From contig JBFLZB010000022.1 of assembly GCA_040756475.1 (NCBI GenBank), positions 1 to 37,274 of the forward strand: a DNA stretch of 37,274 nucleotides, in the 5' to 3' direction. A program made the position numbers and the translations under genes. The number at the start of each line of letters is the position of its first letter. Position 1 is the first letter of the stretch. The notes beneath the pieces are model-generated. The model made no database searches. It saw only the letters and a list, made by a program, of their open reading frames with translations, and was not told the origin of the DNA. This stretch comes from Thermodesulfobacteriota bacterium. GTDB lineage: Bacteria > Desulfobacterota > Deferrisomatia > Deferrisomatales > JACRMM01. Of this stretch, positions 21,817 through 34,702 are shown piece by piece.

Positions 21817-22744
21817 GGGGCGGCGACGGAGCTGGAGTAGGGACTTCCCCCAGGGCGCGGCGCCGCGCGTAGACTTCGGCGGCGCGGTAGGAGGTGCGCA
21901 CCAGGGGCCCGGCCGCCACGGTCCCGAACCCCATCCGGCGGCCTTCGTCTGCCAGGCCGGCAAAGACTTCCGGCGCCAGGTACGCGGCCGCGGGGGCATG
22001 GGCGCGGGTGGGTTGCAGGTACTGGCCCAGGACCAGGATCTCCACCCCGGCCCGGCGCAGATCCTCCATGGTCCGGAGCGCCTCGTCCCGGCTCTCCCCC
22101 AGCCCCAGGAGGATCGAGGATTTGGTGAGGACTTCCGGAACGCGCTCCCGCGCCTCGGCCAGCACCTGGAGGGACCGCCGGTAGCCGAACCGGGGGTGGC
22201 GAAGAAGGGGGGTGAGGCGCTCCACCACCTCCACGTTGTGGGCCAGCACGTGGGGTGCCGCCGCGAGCACGGTGTGCAGCGGCGCCCCCGTGTAGTCGGG
22301 GATCAGCACCTCGACCAGGGGCGCCGGGTCCAGGGCTCGCAGGCGCCCCACGGTGGCCGCGAACGCCGCCGCCCCGCCGTCCGGGAGATCGTCCCGGGTC
22401 ACCGACGTCACCACCGCGTAGTCCAGCCCCAGGCGGCGCACGGCCGCCGCCACCCTCGCCGCCTCTCCTTGGGCATCCGGGGCCCCTCTCGCCGGGGCAC
22501 CTCGGGCCACCGCGCAGAAGGCGCAACCCCGGGTGCAGGTGTCCCCCAGGATGAGAAACGTCGCGGTGCCCGCCTCCCAGCACTCCGCCGCGTTGGGGCA
22601 CCGGGCCTCTTCGCACACGGTATGGAGGCGACCCGCCGCCAAAACCCCACGCACCTGCCGGTACCGCTCGCCCCCGGGCATCCGCACCGCGAGCCACGGG
22701 GGCTTGCGGCCCGGCGCGGGCACCGGCGCGTCCGGCCCCCTCAC
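21809..22744 (-). CDS. lipA: Lipoyl synthase
   Basis: Radical-SAM enzyme that inserts two sulfurs into protein-bound octanoyl groups. 311 residues, standard. The auxiliary cluster motif is CEEARCPNAAEC and the SAM cluster motif CTRGCAFC follows 20 residues later. The C-terminal RTSY motif (LVRTSYRA) ligates the auxiliary cluster by its Ser. GTG start at 22744 with an aggagggg Shine-Dalgarno. The start overlaps the YihY stop (GTGA). Together with lipB it serves the 2-oxoacid dehydrogenases and glycine cleavage system. Confidence 0.96.
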   Translation of the reverse strand: MRGPDAPVPAPGRKPPWLAVRMPGGERYRQVRGVLAAGRLHTVCEEARCPNAAECWEAGTATFLILGDTCTRGCAFCAVARGAPARGAPDAQGEAARVAAAVRRLGLDYAVVTSVTRDDLPDGGAAAFAATVGRLRALDPAPLVEVLIPDYTGAPLHTVLAAAPHVLAHNVEVVERLTPLLRHPRFGYRRSLQVLAEARERVPEVLTKSSILLGLGESRDEALRTMEDLRRAGVEILVLGQYLQPTRAHAPAAAYLAPEVFAGLADEGRRMGFGTVAAGPLVRTSYRAAEVYARRRALGEVPTPAPSPPRA

Positions 22745-24042
22745 TTCCCCTCCTGCCGGACTTTCTCGTCCAGGGCCAGCGATGCCCAGGTCACGCCCCC
22801 GAACTCCCGCTCCAGCATGGCCCGCATGCGGGCCTGGAGGGCAGGGGCGACCCCGTCCTCCCGAGAGATCTGGGCGACGGCTTCGAGCACCTCGGCGGCG
22901 GAGGTCCGGTCCGGAGACCGGGCCGGGAGGAGTCCGGGTGGCTCCTCCTGGGTGGAGGCCAGGAGCCCTGCTTCGGACAGCCGGTGCATCACGCGGGAGG
23001 CCTCCTCGGGGTGCAGGTCGAGCTCGGCCACCAGCTCCTGCTCTCCATAGGGGGGCTCGCCGGCCTCGAACCGGCGGGTCACGGCCAGCAAGATTGCCAG
23101 GGCCACATCCAGGCGCGGCACCCACAGCTCGTGGCGCACGCGCAGATACCTGCCGCGGCCCGGCAGCTGATGCACGAAGGCGAGCTCGGCCCCCATGAGC
23201 ACGATGCACCAGCTCAGGTAGACCCAGGCGAGCAGGAGGGGAAGCTGGGCCATGGCACCGTAGATGGCGTTGTAGCGGGTGATCCCGAACTGGAAGCGGA
23301 TATAGAGCAGCTCCGCCACCTGCCACACCAACCCGGCCACGGCCCCCCCGATGAGGGCCGACACCACGGGCACCCGCCGGTTGGGCATGATGAGGTACAG
23401 GGCCGTAAACGCAATCCAGACGGCGACGAACGGCAAGGCCTTGAGGAGAAAGGGCACCGCCTGGCCCAAGATGTAGAGCCGTTCCAGCACCGCCGGGCTC
23501 TGGAGGGTAGTGGTGAGACTCAGGCTGAGAAGCAGGAGCACCGGCCCCACCACGAGCACGGCGGTGTAGTCGGACACCTTGCGCACGAGGCTGCGGCCCC
23601 GGCGAATCTGCCAGATGTCGTTGAAGGAGAGCTCGATGTTGCCGAGCACGCTCACGGCGGTGAGGAGAAGCGCCACCAGCCCCACCGCCCCCAGGGCCCC
23701 CACCTTGGTGCGGTCCACGTACTCCAGCACCTGGGCGACAACCTGCTCGTTGCCCACGGCCAGGTGCTCCAGGAGCAGGGGCTCGAGCCGCTCCTGCACC
23801 CCGAGGCCCTTGAGCACCGAGAACATGAAGGCCAGAAGGGGCACGAGGCTCAGGAGCGTGGTGTAGGTGAGCGCGGAGGCCCGCAGAAACCCCCGGTCGG
23901 ACTGGAACTTCCACACCGTCACCCCGGCCACCCGGAAGGCCTCCGCCGCATACCCCCGATCGGCCCGGCCCCAGAGAAGGCCCTCGATTCCCGAGATGAG
24001 CCGGTACAGGCGGCCCTGGGGGCCGGGGCTCCGGGTCGTCAT
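22741..24042 (-). CDS. YihY/BrkB-type inner-membrane protein with C-terminal winged-helix-like domain
   Basis: 433 residues. The first ~300 form the YihY/virulence factor BrkB (UPF0761) membrane domain with about six hydrophobic segments; marks are FLRASALTYTTLLSLVPLLAF, a SFNDIWQIRRGR loop, and the WQVAELLYIRFQFGITRYNAIYGAMAQLPLLLAWVYLSW region (key YNAIYGA, PLLLAWVYLSW). The last ~110 residues are soluble and contain a helix-turn-helix-like stretch (EQELVAELDLHPEEASRVMHRLSEAGLL), as in some longer members. Once called ribonuclease BN, a name that is obsolete; the true function is unknown. ATG 24042 has a ggagg Shine-Dalgarno. Confidence 0.9.
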   Translation of the reverse strand: MTTRSPGPQGRLYRLISGIEGLLWGRADRGYAAEAFRVAGVTVWKFQSDRGFLRASALTYTTLLSLVPLLAFMFSVLKGLGVQERLEPLLLEHLAVGNEQVVAQVLEYVDRTKVGALGAVGLVALLLTAVSVLGNIELSFNDIWQIRRGRSLVRKVSDYTAVLVVGPVLLLLSLSLTTTLQSPAVLERLYILGQAVPFLLKALPFVAVWIAFTALYLIMPNRRVPVVSALIGGAVAGLVWQVAELLYIRFQFGITRYNAIYGAMAQLPLLLAWVYLSWCIVLMGAELAFVHQLPGRGRYLRVRHELWVPRLDVALAILLAVTRRFEAGEPPYGEQELVAELDLHPEEASRVMHRLSEAGLLASTQEEPPGLLPARSPDRTSAAEVLEAVAQISREDGVAPALQARMRAMLEREFGGVTWASLALDEKVRQEGK

Positions 24043-24064
24043 GGTCGCCTCCTTTCGGGCTCGC

Positions 24065-24826
24065 TCACCGCCGGGCCGAGAGCTTCTCGACCTGGGCCTG
24101 GCGGCGGGCCGTGGCGTCGGGTGAGAACCACCACGCGCCGAACTCCTCCGCTACCCGGGCGTCGGCCTCCTCCAGAGCCCGCAGGGTGGGAGCCCGAAGC
24201 TCCTGCCGAATGGCCTGGAGGGCACGGCGGGGCTTGGCGGCCAGGCTGCGAGCCTCCTCCCGGGCGGCCTCCGTCAGGGCCTCCGGTGCCGCGAGTCCGT
24301 CGGCGAACCCGGAGGCTCGCGCCTCGGTCGGACCGTAGAGCCGGCCGAAGAGGCCGGCCTCCAGGGCGACCCGCTCCCCCGCCGCGTACCGCAAGAGGTG
24401 CAGGACCCCCGGGGGCAGGGGCAGCCCCAGGTCCACCTCCGTGAGCCCGAAGCGCCCTTCCCCTTGGGCAAAGACCCGCCGGTCGCAGGCCAGGGCCAGG
24501 ATCGCTCCCCCCGCCACCGCGTGCCCGTTCACGGCGGCCACCGAGGGCAGGGGGCCGGCAAAGATCTTCCGGTACAGCTCGGCAAAGGACCGGATGAACA
24601 CCCCGAAGGCAGCGGGCTCGAGGCCGTGGAGCACCTTGAGGTCGAAGCCCGCCGAGAAGACCCCCGGGCGGCGGCTTCCGAGCACGACCGCACCCACGCC
24701 GGGGTCCGCGGCCAGCTCGTCCCAGCAGGTGCACAGGGCCCCAACGAGCTCCGGGGCGAGCGCGTTGACCTTGGGCCGGTCCAGGAAGACCAGCGCCACC
24801 TCTGCGTCCCGTTCCACCTCGATCAC
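24065..24826 (-). CDS. Enoyl-CoA hydratase/isomerase family protein, isomerase-like
   Basis: Crotonase-fold protein, 253 residues. The oxyanion loop is SAGFDLKVL. The first glutamate position of true hydratases is not acidic (AGGAILALACD), while the second is kept (GLTEVDLGLPLP). A single glutamate there is the pattern of Delta3-Delta2-enoyl-CoA isomerases (ECI), so isomerase of unsaturated acyl-CoAs is the best guess; hydrolase or other crotonase reactions remain possible. GTG start at 24826 with a strong gggagga Shine-Dalgarno. It sits between ligA and the YihY gene on the same strand with no obvious metabolic link. Confidence 0.87.
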   Translation of the reverse strand: MIEVERDAEVALVFLDRPKVNALAPELVGALCTCWDELAADPGVGAVVLGSRRPGVFSAGFDLKVLHGLEPAAFGVFIRSFAELYRKIFAGPLPSVAAVNGHAVAGGAILALACDRRVFAQGEGRFGLTEVDLGLPLPPGVLHLLRYAAGERVALEAGLFGRLYGPTEARASGFADGLAAPEALTEAAREEARSLAAKPRRALQAIRQELRAPTLRALEEADARVAEEFGAWWFSPDATARRQAQVEKLSARR

Positions 24827-24920
24827 CCGGCTCCTCCCTTCCGGCGCGCCTCGCCCCGCCGTCCATCGTCGCGGCCCATCCCGGGGACGGCGCACCCGCC
24901 GCCCCGGCACCGACTCCCCG

Positions 24921-27533
<2,613 letters not shown>

Positions 27534-27568
27534 CTACCCTGGCAGCTCCTTTCGCCCACAGGGGACCC

Positions 27569-28774
27569 ATGGGGCGCCATCTCCACCTGGACCCGCTCAG
27601 CGGCATTGCCGGCGACATGCTCCTGGCGGGGCTCGTCCACCTGGGGGCCTGCGCCCAGGCCATCGAGGAAGCGGTCAACGCCGTGCCCGCCCCGGTCGAG
27701 GCTCGGGTGCGGCTGGACTTCGAGCCCCACCGGGCCTGGAGCGTCCGGGGGCTGCGCCTGCGGGTCGCCCTCGATCCGCCGCGGGCGACGGATTCCCGCT
27801 CCTATCCGGAGCTGCGCGACGCCCTGGCCTGCGCCCCCCTTCCCGCCTCCGTCCAGGCCCGCAGCCTCGCCGCCCTGGAGGCCCTGGCACGGGCCGAGGC
27901 AGCAGTGCGCGGCCTGGAGCTCGACCAGGTCCGCTTTTGCGAGCTGGGGGGGTTCGACACCGTGGTCGACCTGGTGGGAGGATGTCTCGGCCTGGAGCTC
28001 CTCGGGATCGCGTCCGCCTCCTGCGGCCCCCTGCCCCTGGGGCGCGGCACCATGCCCGACTCCCCTGCGGGGGCTTCCCCCTGCCCGTCCCCCGCAGCCC
28101 TGGAGCTGCTCCACGGCCTGCCCACCGTGGGGCTCGACGTGGAGCACGAGCTCGTCACGCCGACCGGCGCAGCGCTGGCGCGCACCCTCTCTTCCTCTTT
28201 CGGGCCGCCGCCGTCCATGGTGCTTCTGCAGGCCGGCGCGGGCTTCGGCACCGCCGAGCTCCCCGGCCGGCCCAACTGCCTGCGCCTGCTCCTGGGCGAG
28301 GAGACAAGTGTCCAGCCGGCGCGGGAATACCTACGGGTGCTCGAGGCCAACCTGGACGACCTCTCCCCGGAGATCCTCGCCACCCTGCCGAACGCCTGCC
28401 TCGCCGCGGGCGCCCTCGACGCCTGGCTGACACCCGTGATCATGAAGAAGGGCCGGCCGGCCCATCTCCTCTCGGCGCTCTGCCGCCCCCAGGACGAGGC
28501 GACGGTGGGAACCGCCATCTTTCGCCACTCGTCCACCCTGGGGGTGCGGTCTATTGGGGTGGAGAGAACCGCCCTGGAGCGCCGCTGGGAAGAGGCACAG
28601 ACCCCCTGGGGCCCGGTGAGGATAAAGGTGGGGACCCTGGAGGGGAAGACGGTCAACCAGGCGCCGGAGTTCGAGGATTGCCGGCAGATCTCCGAGAACG
28701 CAGGCGTGCCTCTCAAGGAAGTCTACGCTGCCGCCCTGGCCGGGCGACCGGGCAAAACCCATAAAGGGGTTTGA
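27569..28774 (+). CDS. larC: LarC-like (DUF111) nickel-pincer cofactor protein
   Basis: LarC inserts nickel into the pyridinium dithiocarboxylate cofactor of lactate racemase and related racemases/epimerases in a CTP-dependent reaction. 401 residues, one uninterrupted frame. Motifs: DPLSGIAGDMLLAGL at the N-terminus, EANLDDLSPEILATL, LDAWLTPVIMKKGRPAHLLSAL and SSTLGVRSIGVERTALER. The conserved HFHEVG segment of the family is RFCELG here (residues 122-127), losing both His. ATG 27569 follows a weak agggga. larA, larB and larE are not in the window, so the protein may serve another nickel-pincer enzyme elsewhere or have drifted in role. Confidence 0.86.
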   Translation: MGRHLHLDPLSGIAGDMLLAGLVHLGACAQAIEEAVNAVPAPVEARVRLDFEPHRAWSVRGLRLRVALDPPRATDSRSYPELRDALACAPLPASVQARSLAALEALARAEAAVRGLELDQVRFCELGGFDTVVDLVGGCLGLELLGIASASCGPLPLGRGTMPDSPAGASPCPSPAALELLHGLPTVGLDVEHELVTPTGAALARTLSSSFGPPPSMVLLQAGAGFGTAELPGRPNCLRLLLGEETSVQPAREYLRVLEANLDDLSPEILATLPNACLAAGALDAWLTPVIMKKGRPAHLLSALCRPQDEATVGTAIFRHSSTLGVRSIGVERTALERRWEEAQTPWGPVRIKVGTLEGKTVNQAPEFEDCRQISENAGVPLKEVYAAALAGRPGKTHKGV

Positions 28775-28800
28775 CAGCCTTTCCGGCGGCTCTCTACAAT
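28771..28800 (+). promoter_or_regulatory. Strong sigma-70 promoter for radC
   Basis: TTGACA (28771-28776), an 18-base spacer and TACAAT (28795-28800): consensus -35 and near-consensus -10. The -35 box overlaps the larC stop codon. Confidence 0.8.
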
Positions 28801-28832
28801 CGCTTCGCTCGTGCCGTGGGCGAGGAGGGGCC

Positions 28833-29540
28833 ATGGGGGACATGCGCACAGGGATCAAGGCTTGGCCCGCCGAGGAGCGACCCCGCGAAAAGCTCGCGGC
28901 CCGCGGACCGGGCGCCCTCACCCCAGCCGAACTCCTGGCGATCCTCTTGCGCACCGGCGACGGGACGCGCAACCTCACGGCTCTCGACGTGGCCCGCGGT
29001 CTCTGGGCCGAATTTGGGGAGGACTGGGAAGCCCTCGGGCAGGCCACGGCGGCAGAGCTCGCCCGGTGCCGGGGGCTCGGGCCCGCCAAGGCCGCCACCG
29101 TGGCCGCCGCCCTGGAGCTGGGCCGCCGCCTGGGCTGCCGGCCCCTGACGCCGGCTGAGCCCTTCCGGAGCAGTCAGGAGGTCTTCGCCCACTACGGACC
29201 GCGATTGGCGGATGTGAAGCGGGAGAACTTCTTCTGTCTACTCCTGGACGCCCGCAACCGCTGGCTTCGGGAAGACCGGGTGAGCGAGGGGTCGCTGACA
29301 TCGAGCCTGGTGCACCCCCGGGAGGCCTTCCGGGCCGCGGTGCGCGAAGCCGCTTCGGCGGTGATCTTCGCCCACAACCACCCCAGCGGAGACCCCTCGC
29401 CGAGCCGCGAAGACGTGGACCTCACGCGGCGGCTCTGGGAGGCGGGTAAGGTGCTGGGCATCCGGGTCCTGGACCACGTGATCGTGGGCCGCGATCGATA
29501 CTACAGTTTCGCCGACGACGGTGGGCTTCCCCCCGGCTGA
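28833..29540 (+). CDS. radC: RadC-family JAB-domain protein
   Basis: 235 residues: N-terminal UPF0758 helix-hairpin-helix region (RPREKLAARGPGALTPAELLAILLRTG; LARCRGLGPAKAATVAAALELGRR) and a C-terminal JAB/MPN metalloprotease-like domain with the JAMM signature HNHPSGDPSPSREDVD (His-x-His, Ser, Asp). The name comes from an E. coli repair mutant later traced to recG, so the real function is unknown. ATG 28833 has a gaggagg Shine-Dalgarno and a strong promoter of its own; another ATG lies at 28842. Confidence 0.94.
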   Translation: MGDMRTGIKAWPAEERPREKLAARGPGALTPAELLAILLRTGDGTRNLTALDVARGLWAEFGEDWEALGQATAAELARCRGLGPAKAATVAAALELGRRLGCRPLTPAEPFRSSQEVFAHYGPRLADVKRENFFCLLLDARNRWLREDRVSEGSLTSSLVHPREAFRAAVREAASAVIFAHNHPSGDPSPSREDVDLTRRLWEAGKVLGIRVLDHVIVGRDRYYSFADDGGLPPG

Positions 29541-29589
29541 AGCGGCGCGGCGACGCTTTTCACGCTCCGGCGCTTGCGAAAGGACCTCG

Positions 29590-31134
29590 ATGCTCCGCCC
29601 TCTCTTCCGGCTGATCCTCGCCTCTTTGCTCCTCGCCGCGGGAGCGGTACAGGCGGCCGGCCCCCGGGTCGTGGTCCGCCCCATCGAGGTCTACAACGCC
29701 CAGGAGGTGGAGACCCTCGCGCCCGGGCTCCAGTCGATGCTCGCGAGCCGCCTGGCCGGACCGGGGTACACCGTCGAGACGTCCAAGCACCGCGAGGCGG
29801 GCGACGAAGCCTGGGCCGTGCGCACGACCATCACCCAACTGGGCGGGGTGTTCAGCATCGACGCCGCCCTGGAACCCGTGACGGGAGAGGGAGAGGGCAC
29901 CCGCACCTACGAGACCGCCCCCTCCGCCGACGCCCTCCTCCCGGCGCTCGACAAGGTCGGCGTCCGCCTGCGGGAGGCGATGTCCCGTGCGGCTCAGGCC
30001 CACCAGGCACCCCCCGTCCCCGCGGGGCCCGCACCCGCCCACCAGCCGGCTCCCGCCGCCGCTCCGGCGCCCGCTGCCCTCTCGCCCCTGCACGCCGAGG
30101 CCCAACTGGCCCTGGCCCTTCGCACCCACCGCATGGGGCCCCAGATCTCCGGGGAAGCCCTGAGCCTGGTGGTGGCCGACGCCGACCGGGACGGCACCCC
30201 CGAGATCCTGCTTCTCTTCGACGACGCCATCGTGGCCTTCCGGGATCAGGGGGGAGAGCTCATGCGGGCCTGGGAGAGCCCCGTGCCCCGGGGCTTCCAG
30301 CCCAGGGCCCTCTCCGCGGGCGACATCGACGGCAACGGCGTCCCCGAGCTCTTCGTCGCCGGCATGGCCGGCGCCCGCCCCGTGTCCCAGGCGCTGGAGT
30401 GGTTCGGCTCCGCCCTCGCCCCCAAGGGGGAGCGCCTCAACGCCTTCGTGCGCGCGGTGCGCCATCCCGAGAGGGGGCCGGTGCTGCTGGGCCGCAGCGC
30501 GGGGATGGGCAAGGACCTCTTCGGCCCCTCGTTGCGCGCCTTCGTCTGGACCGGGGCCACCTACCGGGACGAGGGGCCCGCCGACACGCCGGCCGGAACG
30601 GGGCCCGTGAACCTCGACTGGGTCCAACTGGGTCCCTCGGGAGAGGTCTACACCGTCATCACGACCCGGGGCGAGCTCCTCTCCATCCACGACGCCGAGG
30701 GACGGCGCGTTTTCGAGGGCGCCGACCCGGTGAAGGGCAGCCGGATCTTCCTGCGGGGGGAGGAACGGGTAGCCGGCCAGCAGGACGAAGACATCTTCAA
30801 GGTCCAGGGCAAGACGGTCTCCTGGAGCGGCGCCGACGGTCAGCCGATCCTCCTCACCGCCCGCAACCAGTCGAGCATCGGCCGGTTCTTCCAGCGGGTG
30901 GCGAGCTTTTCCCACGGCCAGCTCCTGGCCCTGCGCTGGGACGGGCTCACGCTCACTACCGTGGCGGAAGGCCCGAAGGTCCCCGGCTTCCTCCCAGACC
31001 TCGACCTGGGGCCCGCCCGCCCGGGGGGGCGCACGGCCTACATCGCCCTGGCCCAGACCGAGGGCGCGCTGGTGCGGACCACGAAGACCCGGGTGGTGGC
31101 CTACGACCTTCCGGCCAACGCGGCACTCCGCTGA
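29590..31134 (+). CDS. Secreted FG-GAP/VCBS-like repeat protein
   Basis: 514 residues, specific function unknown. Signal peptide (LASLLLAAGAVQA, cleavage before AGPR). An N-terminal ~100-residue alpha/beta region begins PRVVVRPIEVYNAQEVETL, resembling envelope proteins that build a small-molecule or peptidoglycan-associated domain. Then comes a Pro/Ala linker (about 140-165), and repeats with calcium-binding-type loops, VVADADRDGTPEILLL and SAGDIDGNGVPELFVAG, as in FG-GAP/integrin-like beta-propeller proteins. ATG 29590 preceded by aaagga. Follows radC by 49 bases; convergent with nothing, and ends just before the rpmB promoter. Confidence 0.8.
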   Translation: MLRPLFRLILASLLLAAGAVQAAGPRVVVRPIEVYNAQEVETLAPGLQSMLASRLAGPGYTVETSKHREAGDEAWAVRTTITQLGGVFSIDAALEPVTGEGEGTRTYETAPSADALLPALDKVGVRLREAMSRAAQAHQAPPVPAGPAPAHQPAPAAAPAPAALSPLHAEAQLALALRTHRMGPQISGEALSLVVADADRDGTPEILLLFDDAIVAFRDQGGELMRAWESPVPRGFQPRALSAGDIDGNGVPELFVAGMAGARPVSQALEWFGSALAPKGERLNAFVRAVRHPERGPVLLGRSAGMGKDLFGPSLRAFVWTGATYRDEGPADTPAGTGPVNLDWVQLGPSGEVYTVITTRGELLSIHDAEGRRVFEGADPVKGSRIFLRGEERVAGQQDEDIFKVQGKTVSWSGADGQPILLTARNQSSIGRFFQRVASFSHGQLLALRWDGLTLTTVAEGPKVPGFLPDLDLGPARPGGRTAYIALAQTEGALVRTTKTRVVAYDLPANAALR

Positions 31135-31150
31135 GCTCGAAAGTCGGAGC

Positions 31151-31180
31151 TTGAGTCCTCCTCCCGGACCATGCTATAAG
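31151..31180 (+). promoter_or_regulatory. Sigma-70 promoter for rpmB
   Basis: TTGAGT (31151-31156), an 18-base spacer, TATAAG (31175-31180), about 45 bases before the rpmB ATG. Confidence 0.7.
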
Positions 31181-31229
31181 GCGCAGTTCATTGCGCGGGC
31201 GCGCCGGGAGCCCCAGAGGAGAGATCGCC

Positions 31230-31421
31230 ATGGCCAGGACCTGTGAAATTTGCGGAAAGGGCCCCTCGGTGGGGCAGAACGTGAGCCACGCCAACAACAA
31301 GACCAAGCGGGTGATCCTGCCGAACCTCCAGACCGTGCGGGCCCAGGTGGGCGGCGGGGTACGGCGGGTGAAGGTGTGCACCCGGTGCCTGCGCTCGGGG
31401 AAGATCCTCAAGGCCCCCTGA
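31230..31421 (+). CDS. rpmB: 50S ribosomal protein bL28, zinc-binding form
   Basis: 63 residues. The N-terminus [26 protein letters not shown] is the bL28 signature. Two CxxC pairs (CEIC at 5-8 and CTRC near 48-51) make this the C+ zinc-carrying version. ATG 31230 follows an agaggaga Shine-Dalgarno. Single-gene transcript bounded by its own promoter and terminator; rpmG, its common partner, is not adjacent. Confidence 0.97.
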   Translation: MARTCEICGKGPSVGQNVSHANNKTKRVILPNLQTVRAQVGGGVRRVKVCTRCLRSGKILKAP

Positions 31422-31445
31422 AGTGCAGAACACGGCCGCACGTAC

Positions 31446-31475
31446 CGAGGGCCGGGAGGAGACTCCCGGCCCTCG
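31446..31475. terminator. Strong hairpin, probable bidirectional terminator
   Basis: A 13-bp perfect stem (CGAGGGCCGGGAG/CTCCCGGCCCTCG) closes a GAGA (GNRA-type) tetraloop. ATAATTCCCC follows on the plus strand, without a proper U-run. It lies between the convergent ends of rpmB and the permease gene, so it can end both transcripts. Confidence 0.8.
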
Positions 31476-31486
31476 ATAATTCCCCC

Positions 31487-33960
31487 CTACTCCTCTCGCA
31501 GCTGCACCTGGGGAAACGTCCGAAGCACCTTCCACACCGGGTAGGCGGCGGCCCCGGCGCTGGCCAGCAGCGCCGTGGCAAGGGCCGTGGCGTAGGGGGT
31601 CCAGGCGAAGTGGAAGAAGATGGTCCAGTGGAAGCTTTGCAGGTTGATGACCCGGATCAGCACCACGGCGAGCACCGTGCCCAGCCCCACGCTCCAGACG
31701 AAGCTCGCCGCGCCCATGGCCAGGCCCTCCAAGAGGGTCATCCCGGCCACCTGGGGGGTGGAAAAGCCCAGGGCGCGATAGATGCCGAACTCGCGCTGGC
31801 GCTCCAGATACAGGGTGAGGAGCGCCCCGGCGATGCCGAAGAACGCCACCACCACCGCTAGCACCCGCATGGAGCGGGTCACGGCAAAGGTGGTATCGAA
31901 GACCTGGAGGATGTTGCCGTGGAGCTCGTCCCGGGTGACCACCGGCAGGTCGAAGGCCGCGGCCCGGCGCCGCACCTCGGCGAGCACCGACTCCGGGTCG
32001 GGCGCCCTGGGGTCGAGGAAGACCCCCAGGCTGTCGATGGTCTCGTCTGCGAAGACCCGCCGGTAGGTCGCCCAGCCCATCATGACGAGGCCGTGCTCGG
32101 TGGTGTAGTCGTAGAAGACCCCCGCCACGGGTAGCTCCGCGGGGCCCTCCACCCCCTCCAGGGTGACCCGGTCCCCCCGCCCCACCCCGAACCGGCGCAG
32201 GAAGCTCTCGGACACCAGGACCGCCCCCTCCTTCACCGCGTCCCAGCTTCCGGGGCCGCCTTCCACCCACTCGAAGCGCGCAAAGGCCTGGAGGACGGCC
32301 GGGTCTACGGTGGAGAGGTACACCGGACGGCCCCCATAGAGCACCTGGACGTTGCGGTAGGGGTCGACGCCGGCCACCCCGGGCACGGTGCGGATCTCCT
32401 CGTAGGCCGCCCGCGGCACCTCCACCTCCGAGGCGCTCGCCACGTACACCTGTCCGGTGAGCTGGCTCTCCATCCACCAGGTCAGGGTCTGCCGAAAGCT
32501 GCCGATCATGAGCCCCAGACCCACGGAGAGGGAGAGCGCCACCGCGAAAGCGGCCACCGCCACGGCAGTGCGCCCCAGGTTGCGGCGAATGCTCCCCGCC
32601 GCGAGCTTCCCCGGCAGCCCCCCGAGCAGGGAGCAGGCGCGCTCCAGGGCCGGCCCCAGGGCCAGGAGGACTTCCCCCGAGGCGAGGCTCGCCGCTACCA
32701 GGAGGCCGAACGCCCCGGCAAAACCGGCATACACGTGGGCCGACGCGGCTGGAAAGAGGGCCAGGCTCAGGGCGGCCACCCCCAGGCCCGCCCACGCGGC
32801 GACGCGCGCCTTTCCGGGGTCGGAGCGGCTCGCCGTGCGGCCCCGCAGGGCAGTCACGGGGTCGGTGCGCAGGAGCTCCCGCAGGGGATAGGCGCCCCCC
32901 AGGAGGCACGCCCCGCACCCCAGCGCAACCCCTCCCAAGCCTGCGGCCCAGGACCACCCCGGGGGGGTCGGGCGCAAGAAGAAGTAGATGTTGGAGATGG
33001 CGTCACCCACCGGGGCGGTGAGCACCCGGCTCAAGGCGTAGCCCAGGGCGGCGCCCAGCGCCCCTCCCACGGCCCCCAGGAGGAGGATCTCGCAGAGGAA
33101 GGCCCGGGCGACCTCCGAACGCTGGGCCCCGAGGCTGCGCAGGATGCCCGCGTCGCGCCGCCGGCTCACCACGGCGAACATGGCCGTGTTGTACACGAGG
33201 AACACGCCGACGAAGAGGCCGATGAGGGAGAGGGCCTCCAGGTTGAGGCGAAAGGCCTGGAGCATCTGCTCCAGGCCGGCGCGGTTCTGGCGTACGGACG
33301 CCACCCGGAACCCCGGCTCCCAGCGAGTCCGGAACGCCTCGGGATCGGAGAGGATCAGGTCGACCCGGTCGAGCCGGCCCCGCAGCCCGAAGAGCTCCTG
33401 GGCATGGCCGATGTCGAGAAAGGCCAGGGGCTCCCCCGCGGGGTTGGGAAAGGTGCCGAGCACCCGCAGGGGACCCCGGTCCGTGTCGAGCTCCGCCCCC
33501 GGGCCGACCCCGAGGCGGGCGGCGAGGCTCGCCTCCAGCAGGGCGGCCCGGGGGTCGGTGAGGAAGTCCAGGGCGGCGGCCTCCCCCGGAACCGGCGCCA
33601 CGCCCGACCGGAACCGACGGTCGAGGAAGGGATCGACCCCCAGCACCCGCATCTTCTCGCCCCCGGAGAGCACCACCCGGCGGTCGAGGACCGGGGAAAA
33701 GGCCTCCACCGCGGGGTCGGCGATGAGGCGGGGCAGCATGTCTTCGTCCAGGGGCCCCGCGGGGCGGGCGAGCGTGTGGGTGGCCCTGCCCTGGAGAAAG
33801 TCCACGGCCCTCCCGAAGCTCCCCAGCGCCGCCCGGGCCGAGAGCGCCATGCCCACGGCCGCGGCCACCCCCACGGCGATCCCCAGGAGCTGGAGGGCCG
33901 CCAGCGCCCGGCGCCGCGCCAGGTACCGGAGGAAGGCCCTTGTGACGGTGGTAACGCTGG

Positions 33961-33964
<4 letters not shown>
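31487..33964 (-). CDS. FtsX-type ABC transporter permease, two-domain
   Basis: 825-residue inner-membrane protein of the MacB/LolCE-like class that moves substrates or lipoproteins from the membrane by mechanotransmission. N-terminal TM (ALQLLGIAVGVAAAVGMAL), a periplasmic MacB-PCD-like domain (~60-235), three TMs (~250-385, with RRRDAGILRSLGAQRSEV coupling helix), two more hydrophobic segments near 410-440, a second TM/periplasmic domain, and three C-terminal TMs with a second coupling helix (RQREFGIYRALGFSTPQV). This tandem layout is the long AcxA/YbbP-like form. GTG start at 33964 overlaps the ATPase stop (GTGA) and has a ggagg Shine-Dalgarno. The transported substrate is unknown. Confidence 0.92.
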
Positions 33965-34665
<701 letters not shown>

Positions 34666-34702
34666 GGGATCGTCTCCCAAAGGGCGCGCGCGGCGTCCTC
34701 TT

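Noticed and set aside
22741-24042. Ribonuclease BN annotation for the YihY-type protein
   Set aside because: That name was a misassignment of the family; the sequence is a membrane protein with no nuclease motif.
24065-24826. True enoyl-CoA hydratase
   Set aside because: The first catalytic glutamate is missing (AGGAILAL), so isomerase-type chemistry is more likely.
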